A stretch of DNA of 7,667 nucleotides from Candidatus Thorarchaeota archaeon SMTZ1-83 (GCA_001563325.1 LRSK01000041.1:1-7667); one strand, 5' to 3'; positions 1 to 6,033 are shown, counted from the stretch's first letter. Program-made: numbers and translations. The notes: generated by a model from the letters alone, not told the origin.

Positions 1-873
1 GAGTATCTAGAGGCAAATGGATTCGTGGAGATCCATACTCCGAAGATTGTTGCTGAGGCCACTGAAGGAGGTGCCAATCTGTTTGAGATCAAATACTTTG
101 ACAAGAAGGCATACCTGGCTCAGAGTCCGCAGTTCTACAAGCAGCTAATGCTTCTAGCGGGTTTTGGTCGAGTCTTTGAGATTGCACCTGTCTTCCGGGC
201 CGAGAAACACAACACACGTCGCCACGTGAACGAATACACGTCCTTCGACTATGAGATGGCTTGGATCACGGGTGTCGACGACGTGATGAAGATGGAGGAA
301 CAGATGCTTCACTATTCCTTTAAGAAGACTGCACAGGCATCTGCCACGGAGCTCGAGCTTCTTGGGGTCGAGCTTGAGATGCCAAAGGTTCCTTTCAAGC
401 GAATCAGGTATGAGGAAGTAATCGGTCTTCTCAATCAGGAAGGCAAGGAGATGTCAATCACCGACGACATAGACCCTGAGGGAGAACGTCTTCTGGGAGA
501 GATATTCCCCCGAGAGTTTGGGACTGAAATGGTCTTCATCACGCACTATCCGCTTGAATTGCGCCCTGCATACACGATGCCTAGCCTTACCGACGAGGGA
601 ATGACTGAGAGTTTCGACCTTACGTACAAGGGCATGGAGATTACGACTGGTGGGCAACGGATTCATCTCTATGATCTTCTGGTCGAGAGGTTCAAAGCGA
701 AGGGTTTCAATACTGATGATTTCGCGTTCTACCTCGACCCCTTCAAGTACGGAGCACCACCGCACGGAGGTCTTGGCCTAGGCGTAGAACGTCTGACAAT
801 GCAACTGCTGGGGATTGAAAACATCAGGGAGGCCACGCTTCTCCCCAGAGATAGAGACAGAATCACTCCGTAA
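1..873 (+). CDS. aspS: Aspartyl-tRNA synthetase, archaeal type (3' part only)
   Basis: Charges tRNA(Asp) with aspartate in the cytoplasm (class II aminoacyl-tRNA synthetase). The frame is open from base 1, so the window holds about 290 C-terminal residues; the anticodon-binding domain and true start lie upstream. Seen: the aspartate-site signature AQSPQFYKQ, motif 2 ([11 protein letters not shown] followed by EYTSFDYEM), motif 3 (GLGLGVERL) and the C-terminal ending PRDRDRITP, typical of archaeal/eukaryotic AspRS. There is no bacterial GAD insertion between motifs 2 and 3. AsnRS is the nearest alternative, but QSPQ with the RITP ending favours AspRS. Whether the enzyme is discriminating or also charges tRNA(Asn) cannot be judged, since the tRNA-recognition domain is missing. 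It ends with TAA, 79 bases before the next gene. It is a housekeeping neighbour with no evident ESCRT role. Confidence 0.96.
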   Translation, partial: EYLEANGFVEIHTPKIVAEATEGGANLFEIKYFDKKAYLAQSPQFYKQLMLLAGFGRVFEIAPVFRAEKHNTRRHVNEYTSFDYEMAWITGVDDVMKMEEQMLHYSFKKTAQASATELELLGVELEMPKVPFKRIRYEEVIGLLNQEGKEMSITDDIDPEGERLLGEIFPREFGTEMVFITHYPLELRPAYTMPSLTDEGMTESFDLTYKGMEITTGGQRIHLYDLLVERFKAKGFNTDDFAFYLDPFKYGAPPHGGLGLGVERLTMQLLGIENIREATLLPRDRDRITP

Positions 874-897
874 ATCGTGAGTTGATAATACTCTCCC

Positions 898-905
898 TTA
901 TAGTA
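898..905 (+). promoter_or_regulatory. Possible TATA box for the Vps28N-Vps22 gene
   Basis: TTATAGTA lies in the 79-base gap after aspS. Archaeal transcription would start about 25 bases downstream (near 925), leaving a leader of about 27 to 42 bases. GATAATA at 884-890 is a second candidate. Co-transcription from aspS is also possible, so this is weak. Confidence 0.3.
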
Positions 906-922
906 GCATCTCTTCCATTTCT

Positions 923-948
923 CTACACGGCCAGTCAGGGCCATGTAG
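923..948. repeat. Imperfect 10-base inverted repeat (hairpin) just upstream of a gene start
   Basis: The arms CTACACGGCC (923-932) and GGCCATGTAG (939-948) are reverse complements except for one position and are separated by the 6-base loop AGTCAG. The element ends 4 bases before the ATG at 953. In RNA it would form a 5-bp plus 4-bp stem with one C-A mismatch. It could be a protein-binding dyad or a leader hairpin limiting access to the start; no U-run follows it, so it is not a bacterial-style terminator. Confidence 0.5.
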
Positions 949-952
949 TTGA

Positions 953-1726
953 ATGAAGGTACACCTGATGCAGGAGCGACTTCAGTCAGAACTCTACGCT
1001 TCTATTGCCACCTTAGACCAACTGAAGAAGATGTTCGACATGGGAGTTGTCGATATCAAATCATATCAGAGAGAATCTGAGGCATTGGCAAGAGAGGTGA
1101 AACACAACATTGATGATCTGCGACGCGTGGGCCTTGATGTCTTATACTTCTTGGAATCAGAGCGACTACCAGAGCGTTTTGGAGATGCCCTCAGATTATT
1201 GAATCTTCAAAGACACGATGCTCGCTCGAGAACAGATGGAATGACTTTGGAAGAGTACTACGACTACATAGGTCTCGCAATCCTAGACGTTGCCACAGCC
1301 AACGCCTCAAAGGGTCTCATGGGACTGGCAGAACTAATCGTAGAAGTTGTGAAGCGTCTTCCTGATCTGAAGAACGTGAGCTACAGTGACGTAATCGAAT
1401 CAGTGAATCGTGTATCAGAGAACGGTCTCATTCCTGGTATTCGTACACTGGCCGGAGGTGTGAAAGTAGTGGAGCTGCGTCCCCTCGAGTTGCGTCGGGA
1501 CCAAGCAGATGTTGTAAACCTTGCTGCCTCCAAGGGCCATGTTTCTGTCGAAGAGGTGATGATGCAGTTCAAGTGGTCTGAGGACCATGCACGCCAAGTC
1601 TTGGCGAGTCTAGTAGACGCCGGAATGGCCGTGGCTGATATTCGATTCTCTACTGGCGGTCGATACTACTTCCCCGGTCTGAGAGCCAGAGATCAACGTG
1701 ATGGTTCAATGGGTTCTGCTCGTTAG
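953..1726 (+). CDS. ESCRT-I/II fusion: Vps28-like N-terminal domain plus Vps22 (EAP30) domain
   Basis: Predicted ESCRT adaptor of 257 residues. Residues 98-245 follow eukaryotic Vps22/SNF8: the EYYDYIGLAILDVA helix, a GLIPGIRTLAGG-V segment matching the GFGIIPVGGTYLI region, and a second winged helix with GHVSVEEVMMQFKWSEDHARQVL against the human GYVTVSEIKASLKWETERARQVL, ending in YYFPGL. Residues 12-75 (ELYASIATLDQLKKMF, then DIKSYQRESEAL) resemble the first helical hairpin of Vps28 (ELFAVVKTMQALEKAY, then SPSEYTAACSRLL). So an ESCRT-I headpiece element appears fused to an ESCRT-II core subunit. Start uncertain: ATG 953 has no Shine-Dalgarno, whereas ATG 968 (residue 6) has AAGGT seven bases upstream; both keep all domains. 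Its stop overlaps the convergent vps25 stop. Predicted partners are Vps25 and the steadiness-box-like protein at 4465-6021. The EAP30 assignment is firm; the Vps28 part is moderately supported. Confidence 0.88.
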   Translation: MKVHLMQERLQSELYASIATLDQLKKMFDMGVVDIKSYQRESEALAREVKHNIDDLRRVGLDVLYFLESERLPERFGDALRLLNLQRHDARSRTDGMTLEEYYDYIGLAILDVATANASKGLMGLAELIVEVVKRLPDLKNVSYSDVIESVNRVSENGLIPGIRTLAGGVKVVELRPLELRRDQADVVNLAASKGHVSVEEVMMQFKWSEDHARQVLASLVDAGMAVADIRFSTGGRYYFPGLRARDQRDGSMGSAR

Positions 1727-2454
1727 ACCTTGACCTTTATTGCACCCTTCTTCTTGTCTACCCAGTCCGCCAATCCTCTGTCGACCATGATTCTCATAAC
1801 CGCGCGAAGATCCTTCTCGGGCAGACTGGCGAAGTCTTGCTTCTCCTCCTGTATGACGATTGACTTGATATCAAGTCTCAACTTACCTGTCCTCAAGGCC
1901 CATTGATAGATTATGTCCGCCCAGTCCTCAAGATATCTCCAGTAGACGCGTAGCTGTCTTTTTGTGTCGTCAAGCCACTCTGCAATCTCTTTCTTGACCA
2001 AGACCTCGCCGACAAGAAGAAACGAGTCTACCTTCCCGGCTATGTCTTTGAATGGTGCATTCTTGATGAACATAGTCACTGACAGTACGTGGACTCCATT
2101 CGCTTCCGCCCACCCTAGAAGGAAGTCTGCCCACTCCTCAGCCCACATCTGTCTATCTTCCTCTCTAGGCGGAATACTGTACATCCATTCGGTTTCATCT
2201 ATGCCGCCCCATGGTGGGAGAAGTACTATCTCAACAGTCACAGGCTTCGTTTCTTCAACACCTACGGCTTCTGTCGCCGTACGAACTTCCTCTGGTGTGA
2301 TTGCGGCCTCCTGTTGTATGATTTGGACTTCGGATTTCTGAGGTTCCTCAACACTCTGAGATTCAACCACATCTACTTCTTCTGCCTTTACCTCTACTGT
2401 GTCCTGCTGAGCCTTCTCTTTCTTCTTCTCTCTTTGCTTCTCTCTGACCCCCAA
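1723..2454 (-). CDS. vps25: Vps25-like ESCRT-II subunit with long charged N-terminal extension
   Basis: Predicted ESCRT-II subunit of 243 residues, made of two winged helices; in eukaryotes Vps25 bridges Vps22/Vps36 to ESCRT-III. Residues about 90-243 match: EWMYSIPP aligns with the WQYRFPP docking motif, and AEWLDDTKRQLRVYW-R-LEDWADIIYQWA aligns with human LEWLDKSKSSFLIMWRRPEEWGKLIYQWV. The second winged helix ends with LRAVMRIMVDRGLADWVD. Residues 1-75 are a low-complexity Lys/Glu/Gln-rich segment absent from the short eukaryotic protein (about 176 residues), probably disordered. The start is TTG at 2454: GGAGGG lies 10 bases upstream and no ATG precedes the domain in a usable place. The TTG follows the vps4 TAG after one codon and in the same frame, so the two genes are an operon. 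The 3' end overlaps the convergent Vps22 gene by 4 bases. Confidence 0.93.
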   Translation of the reverse strand: MGVREKQREKKKEKAQQDTVEVKAEEVDVVESQSVEEPQKSEVQIIQQEAAITPEEVRTATEAVGVEETKPVTVEIVLLPPWGGIDETEWMYSIPPREEDRQMWAEEWADFLLGWAEANGVHVLSVTMFIKNAPFKDIAGKVDSFLLVGEVLVKKEIAEWLDDTKRQLRVYWRYLEDWADIIYQWALRTGKLRLDIKSIVIQEEKQDFASLPEKDLRAVMRIMVDRGLADWVDKKKGAIKVKV

Positions 2455-2457
2455 AAC

Positions 2458-3675
2458 CTACGAACCCTCCGCCCAGTCAATGTATCTCTTGACGTCCTCT
2501 GGAGATGTTGCCGGCTTTATGTTCTCAATCGCCTGGAGAAAGTCCGTTCTTGAAACGGGTCGGATCTCCAGTATCTCTTCATCATCATCCATCTGACCTG
2601 TATGCTGGAGATCTCTTATGGGCTCCATGGCTGCTTCGCGGCATACGACACTGATGTCCCGACCACTATATCCCTCACTTAGGTCGGCCAGTTCTTCATA
2701 GTCGACCTCGGGGGCGACATCGATTTCCTCCATGTGGATCTGAAAGATGTGTTTCCTTGCTGTCTTGTCAGGAAGTGGGACATGAATCTTCTTCTCAAAT
2801 CGGGACCTGAGCGCAAAGTCCAGCTCCCATGGCAGGTTCGTAGCGCCGATTACGGTAATTCTGTCCTCAGGGTTGCTAGCAAGTCCCTGTAGCTCTGTCA
2901 AGAGCTGGGTCTTCAGCCGTCTCTCTCCTCCCACGTCGTCGCCAGATCTGGAAACCCCCACAGAGTCAAGCTCGTCCATGAATATTATCGCTGGTTGGCT
3001 CTTTCTTGCCAACTGAAAGAGGGTCATGACAAGCTTCTCTGATTCTCCCAACCACTTACTGACAATGTTCCCAGCTGAAACATTGAAGAAAGTGGCATTG
3101 ACTTCTGCCGCAACTGCCTTTGCTATCAGAGTCTTGCCACAACCTGCTGGGCCGTAGAAGAGGATTCCTCTCCATGGTTGTCTCGCCTTTGGCTTAAACA
3201 GCTCGGGATGTTTCATCGGGGCAACGATTGCATCGTGAATGGCCTGTTTGGCAGACTCGAGGCCTGCCACTTCGGACATACTGGTACTTGGCCTCTCTGT
3301 GATTATGGTGTCTGAGATCATCTCCTTCAGTCTTCGCGTGTCCTCATCCTCTTCAAGGTCCACTTCTGGTTCCTTCTCCATGAGGGGTTCCGTGTCTTCT
3401 GCGGGAGCAGGAATCAAGGGCTTGGTAAGCCCCTCTGGCAGTCCTCTGGCCTTCTTCTTTATTCCAGAAATGTAGCGGACTCTATCTACACACTCTTGAG
3501 CCCTGTCAAGATAGTGCTTCTGTACTGAAGGAAGCGAGGCCGCATTTGACAACTTGATTAGAATCTTGCTCGCTTTGAGATAGTACTGCGACGCCTCCTT
3601 CTTCATGCCCCTTTGATCCAACTCTATGGCCTTGTTTAGGAGGTTTCTCAGGCCTTGGTCTAGCCTATCAGACAT
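2458..3675 (-). CDS. vps4: Vps4-type AAA ATPase with N-terminal MIT domain (CdvC-like)
   Basis: Hexameric ATPase that disassembles ESCRT-III polymers. 405 residues, close to the usual Vps4 length. Residues 1-75: MIT three-helix bundle (LLNKAIELDQRGMKKEASQYY), which binds ESCRT-III tails. Residues 85-128: acidic linker. AAA core: Walker A GPAGCGKT (175-182), pore loop SKWLGES (206-212), Walker B IIFMDELD (230-237) with catalytic Glu235, sensor-1 motif GATN (277-280), then LPWELDFALRSRFEKKIHVPLP, nearly Vps4's NIPW...RRRFEKRIYIPLP. Next come GYSGRDISVVCREAAMEPIR and the Vps4-type C-terminal helix (VSRTDFLQAIENIKPA). Odd: Walker A has PAGC where Vps4 usually has PPGT, and the arginine-finger triplet reads RSR rather than RRR. 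ATG at 3675 has no Shine-Dalgarno, suggesting a short or leaderless transcript. It heads an operon with vps25 and is divergent from ESCRT-III. Confidence 0.97.
   Translation of the reverse strand: MSDRLDQGLRNLLNKAIELDQRGMKKEASQYYLKASKILIKLSNAASLPSVQKHYLDRAQECVDRVRYISGIKKKARGLPEGLTKPLIPAPAEDTEPLMEKEPEVDLEEDEDTRRLKEMISDTIITERPSTSMSEVAGLESAKQAIHDAIVAPMKHPELFKPKARQPWRGILFYGPAGCGKTLIAKAVAAEVNATFFNVSAGNIVSKWLGESEKLVMTLFQLARKSQPAIIFMDELDSVGVSRSGDDVGGERRLKTQLLTELQGLASNPEDRITVIGATNLPWELDFALRSRFEKKIHVPLPDKTARKHIFQIHMEEIDVAPEVDYEELADLSEGYSGRDISVVCREAAMEPIRDLQHTGQMDDDEEILEIRPVSRTDFLQAIENIKPATSPEDVKRYIDWAEGS
2465..2470 (-). promoter_or_regulatory. Shine-Dalgarno sequence for vps25 (TTG start)
   Basis: GGAGGG on the minus strand lies inside the last codons of vps4 and 10 bases before the TTG at 2454. 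It decides the non-ATG start and argues that vps25 is initiated independently rather than made only by reading through the vps4 stop. Confidence 0.6.
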
Positions 3676-3704
3676 CCGAGTTCAGGTCTATTGGAGCCTA
3701 TCGA

Positions 3705-3713
3705 CGTTAATAA
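3705..3713 (-). promoter_or_regulatory. Possible TATA element for the vps4-vps25 operon
   Basis: The minus strand reads GTTATTAAC about 30 bases upstream of the vps4 ATG. Transcription 25 bases downstream would give a leader of only a few bases, in line with the missing Shine-Dalgarno. An alternative is GTATATG at 3731-3737 (minus). Confidence 0.35.
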
Positions 3714-3789
3714 CTTCTGTGTGACCCAACCATATACGCTGGTAAACCAATGCTAGGGTGACCAGACCTCTTGATTACGGACTATCCTG

Positions 3790-3801
3790 CGAAGGTTTAA
3801 A
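3790..3801 (+). promoter_or_regulatory. Candidate BRE/TATA promoter of the ESCRT-III gene
   Basis: CGAAGG followed by TTTAAA resembles an archaeal BRE plus TATA box. The predicted transcription start near 3824 gives a leader of about 20 bases without a clear Shine-Dalgarno before the ATG at 3844. Confidence 0.45.
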
Positions 3802-3843
3802 CGCTGAACCTCCAAGCTAGACTCTAGGGTTTACCCCGCAAAC

Positions 3844-4464
3844 ATGGTGAGCTTCTTGGATTCGCTTAGGAAGGCATTTTCATGGGGTCGCAAGCGTCCC
3901 GATGTAGGAGAGGTTTCAAGTCAGCTCCGAATATTAGCCAAACAGCTAGAACGACAGAGAGACAAGCTGGAGAAAGAGGAGCGAGACACAAAGAATCGAG
4001 CTGTAAAAGCTAGGAAGGCCGGGCAGGTTGATGCATTCCGAACGTATGCGACTGAGATGGTGCGCTTTCGTAGATTTGCTCTCTCCGTAGACAAGTCGAG
4101 GCTACAGATACTGAAGATCTTGGCTCATCTGAACCGTGCACAGACTTCTGCAAAGACGAGCCGTGCTCTCGAGGAAGTCGGGAAGATTCTCGGCATGTTA
4201 GGTGATACATCAGATGCGAAGAAGCTTGTGGAGAACGTTGATGAGATTGCACGCCGTCTGGATGAGTTTGAGATTGAGGCTGAGATATCTGCTGACGCCC
4301 TTGACATGACCATGGATGTGAGTTCTGACGACTTGGCAACTGCGATGCAGGAACTTGATGTAGAAGCAGGGTTAGCGGAGGCTTCCGCTGTCACAAAGCC
4401 AGCAACTGAGAGTGAGTCTCTCGAAGAGGATATCAAACGGCTGGAACGCGAGCTCGGGATCTAA
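3844..4464 (+). CDS. ESCRT-III subunit, Snf7 family, Vps2/24/46 (CHMP1-3) type
   Basis: Filament-forming membrane-remodelling protein of 206 residues. The N-terminus (MVSFLDSLRKAFSWGRKRP) is an amphipathic, basic segment like the membrane-anchoring helix of Vps2/CHMP2. Residues 22-105 form the long basic helical hairpin; AVKARKAGQVDAFRTYATEMVR aligns with the Vps2 stretch around IKKSAKNGQVAAAKVQAKDLVR, which favours the Vps2/24/46 class over Snf7/Vps20/60. Residues about 140-185 are strongly acidic, as in the autoinhibitory C-terminal half of this family. The last helix (SLEEDIKRLERELGI, 192-206) is MIM1-like in placement and amphipathicity but does not fit the strict eukaryotic consensus; it is the probable handle for the MIT domain of Vps4. 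The gene is divergent from vps4 across 168 bases and its stop abuts the stop of the convergent zinc-finger gene. A second ESCRT-III class is not in this window. Confidence 0.92.
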   Translation: MVSFLDSLRKAFSWGRKRPDVGEVSSQLRILAKQLERQRDKLEKEERDTKNRAVKARKAGQVDAFRTYATEMVRFRRFALSVDKSRLQILKILAHLNRAQTSAKTSRALEEVGKILGMLGDTSDAKKLVENVDEIARRLDEFEIEAEISADALDMTMDVSSDDLATAMQELDVEAGLAEASAVTKPATESESLEEDIKRLERELGI

Positions 4465-6021
4465 TCACCATCTGTATCTGCTCAACTCTCGAGCAATACG
4501 TTCAATCTCACGTTTGGTGTTATAGGAGTCACGCATAAGCCCCCGATACCGTCTGATGAAGTCCTCCGTTACGAGGTGGCCATTCCGCATCAACCGTATG
4601 GTTTCATCAATGGCATCATCAATCTCTATCGCATCTCTTCTCAAGGTTTCCAGTTCTCTATTCTCCTCGAGATACCCGTGTCCAGTCCGACCATACATAT
4701 CCTGCAGGTGATTCCTGAACCTACTTGAGTTGTCGTGGTAGTCTTTTCTGAAGGCGTAGTCGCGGTACCTGTCGGGGTCCAGATCCCTAGTCGTAGCAAA
4801 TTGACGCCGTGATGATGGTTCCTCGCGAGACCATTGGTTGTCGCCCGATAGGAGTGCATAGACAAGCCCCTCTATCTTGAGTCGAACGTCACTGATGCTC
4901 ACGGACTTCTGCTCTATCTTCCTCACTCTCTGCAAGTCGGTCTGCATATACTTCTCGAATCTTCTGGCGATTTCGAGATAATCCGGGAGGACTTTCTTTG
5001 TTTCCTCATTACAGGAGATTCTCAGATTCCCCTGCTTCAATCGAAGCACAAGCTTCTTCGAGAGTCTACCGACTTCCTCTATCTCTTTGAGGTAGACGAG
5101 CGGAAAGTCGAAGATTGTTTCGGTCTTCTTACGAAGCCTGCCAGTTTCGGCGATGAAGATTATCCTCTTGTTCGTGATGAACAGCGTTCCTTCCGCTTTG
5201 TCCTGCTTGAGGAAATTGCTACCTACTACCTTGATATCTGGCAGGGCGCACACTGGCAGCTCGTTGACTGATAATTCAACATGCTCGTAGAACTCCTTGA
5301 ACTCAGTTCTGTGATAGCTCAGCCCTTCAAGCTGTGTACTCACGTCTGCCAGTTTTGGCATCACCTCATTAAGAGCGTCGTCGACGTTCTGCTTGTAGTG
5401 ATTGCTAATCTCGGTCACTCTGTTTGTGACTCCTTCAATGAAAGGGAACTGTTCTGGAATCCACCTATTATAGTCAATCAGCCCGGAAGTTTCCGCGGCC
5501 ATTCTTCGAGCTACTATCTCTGCTTGGTTTCCAATCCTGTTCTTAATTGCTGGAAGCTCTTCTTGAATCGACTCGATCTTGTCTTCCAACCAGTGATAGT
5601 GTAGGAAGTTCGCCATTCTCAATGAAACAAGTATCCTCTTTGCCGAGTCAAGTCTGTTCGCAAAGTCGCGAAGCTTCGTGTGGCCGTGCTGTATATTCAT
5701 TATGGCCTGACGCAGTTCCTGTGCCAAGCTTCTTCTCTTCTCTTCCAAGAGAATGATGCGACTGGAGTGGCATTTAGGACACATGTCCATTGTTCGTCGG
5801 CCACTGCTGATCCTGTCTGATCCGCATTCGGGACAGACCTTTGTTTCTTCGTCCAAGTCTGAACGGCCTATTGGTGTGTGGCAGTCTCTGCAAATCTGAT
5901 ACTCACTTGACCTAGGTTCTAGGCAGGCTGAACACACTACCGAACCACAATCTTCACACATATGGCTGGCAGTGTTACGTTGACACAACGGACATCGTTG
6001 GGAAGATGAATCTAGAGTCAA
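4465..6021 (-). CDS. Zinc-finger, helical, GRAM/GLUE (PH-like) protein with steadiness-box-like C-terminus; candidate Vps23/ESCRT-I analogue
   Basis: 518 residues, no family name recognised for the whole. Residues 10-47: eight Cys spaced C-x2-C-x8-C-x2-C-x4-C-x2-C-x10-C-x2-C, a FYVE/treble-clef-like double-zinc pattern with HMCEDCGSVVCSAC at its centre, but lacking the basic RRHHCR patch. Residues 63-84: C-x2-C-x14-C-x2-C zinc ribbon. Residues 93-255: long charged helices, probably coiled coil. Residues 258-358: a strand-rich segment with EGTLFITNKRIIFI, a GRAM/PH-type hallmark that also resembles the GLUE strand GTLLLSTHRLIW of Vps36, closed by a helix. Residues 380-450: polar, Arg/Asp/Tyr-rich linker. 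Residues 460-518: helical hairpin aligning without gaps to the Tsg101 steadiness box (IDDAI...RNG...EDFI against IEDTI...RRG...LDVFL). The TTG start is set by a strong Shine-Dalgarno; no upstream start exists before the in-frame TAG at 6061-6063. No membrane segment or signal peptide. Domain calls are seen; the ESCRT-I role is inferred. Confidence 0.85.
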   Translation of the reverse strand: MTLDSSSQRCPLCQRNTASHMCEDCGSVVCSACLEPRSSEYQICRDCHTPIGRSDLDEETKVCPECGSDRISSGRRTMDMCPKCHSSRIILLEEKRRSLAQELRQAIMNIQHGHTKLRDFANRLDSAKRILVSLRMANFLHYHWLEDKIESIQEELPAIKNRIGNQAEIVARRMAAETSGLIDYNRWIPEQFPFIEGVTNRVTEISNHYKQNVDDALNEVMPKLADVSTQLEGLSYHRTEFKEFYEHVELSVNELPVCALPDIKVVGSNFLKQDKAEGTLFITNKRIIFIAETGRLRKKTETIFDFPLVYLKEIEEVGRLSKKLVLRLKQGNLRISCNEETKKVLPDYLEIARRFEKYMQTDLQRVRKIEQKSVSISDVRLKIEGLVYALLSGDNQWSREEPSSRRQFATTRDLDPDRYRDYAFRKDYHDNSSRFRNHLQDMYGRTGHGYLEENRELETLRRDAIEIDDAIDETIRLMRNGHLVTEDFIRRYRGLMRDSYNTKREIERIARELSRYRW

Positions 6022-6027
6022 GTGTAT

Positions 6028-6033
6028 ACCTCC
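6028..6033 (-). promoter_or_regulatory. Shine-Dalgarno sequence for the zinc-finger/GRAM gene (TTG start)
   Basis: GGAGGT on the minus strand sits 6 bases before the TTG at 6021, an ideal spacing. The first downstream ATG (residue 21) would cut into the first zinc finger, so the TTG start is strongly preferred. Confidence 0.8.

Noticed and set aside
454..765. Open frame antisense to aspS
   Set aside because: Lies wholly over a well-conserved synthetase, with low-complexity unfamiliar residues and no family features; a shadow of the real gene.
1964..2341. Open frame of about 125 codons antisense to vps25
   Set aside because: Ser/Thr-rich composition typical of a reverse-strand shadow; vps25 on the other strand has clear homology.
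5281..5604. Open frame antisense to the helical part of the zinc-finger/GRAM gene
   Set aside because: No recognisable domain, no ribosome-binding site or promoter noted; the minus-strand gene accounts for the region.
4465..6021. Calling this protein a true Vps36
   Set aside because: It has a GLUE/GRAM-like segment and a zinc ribbon, but I see no EAP30 winged-helix region, which defines Vps36.
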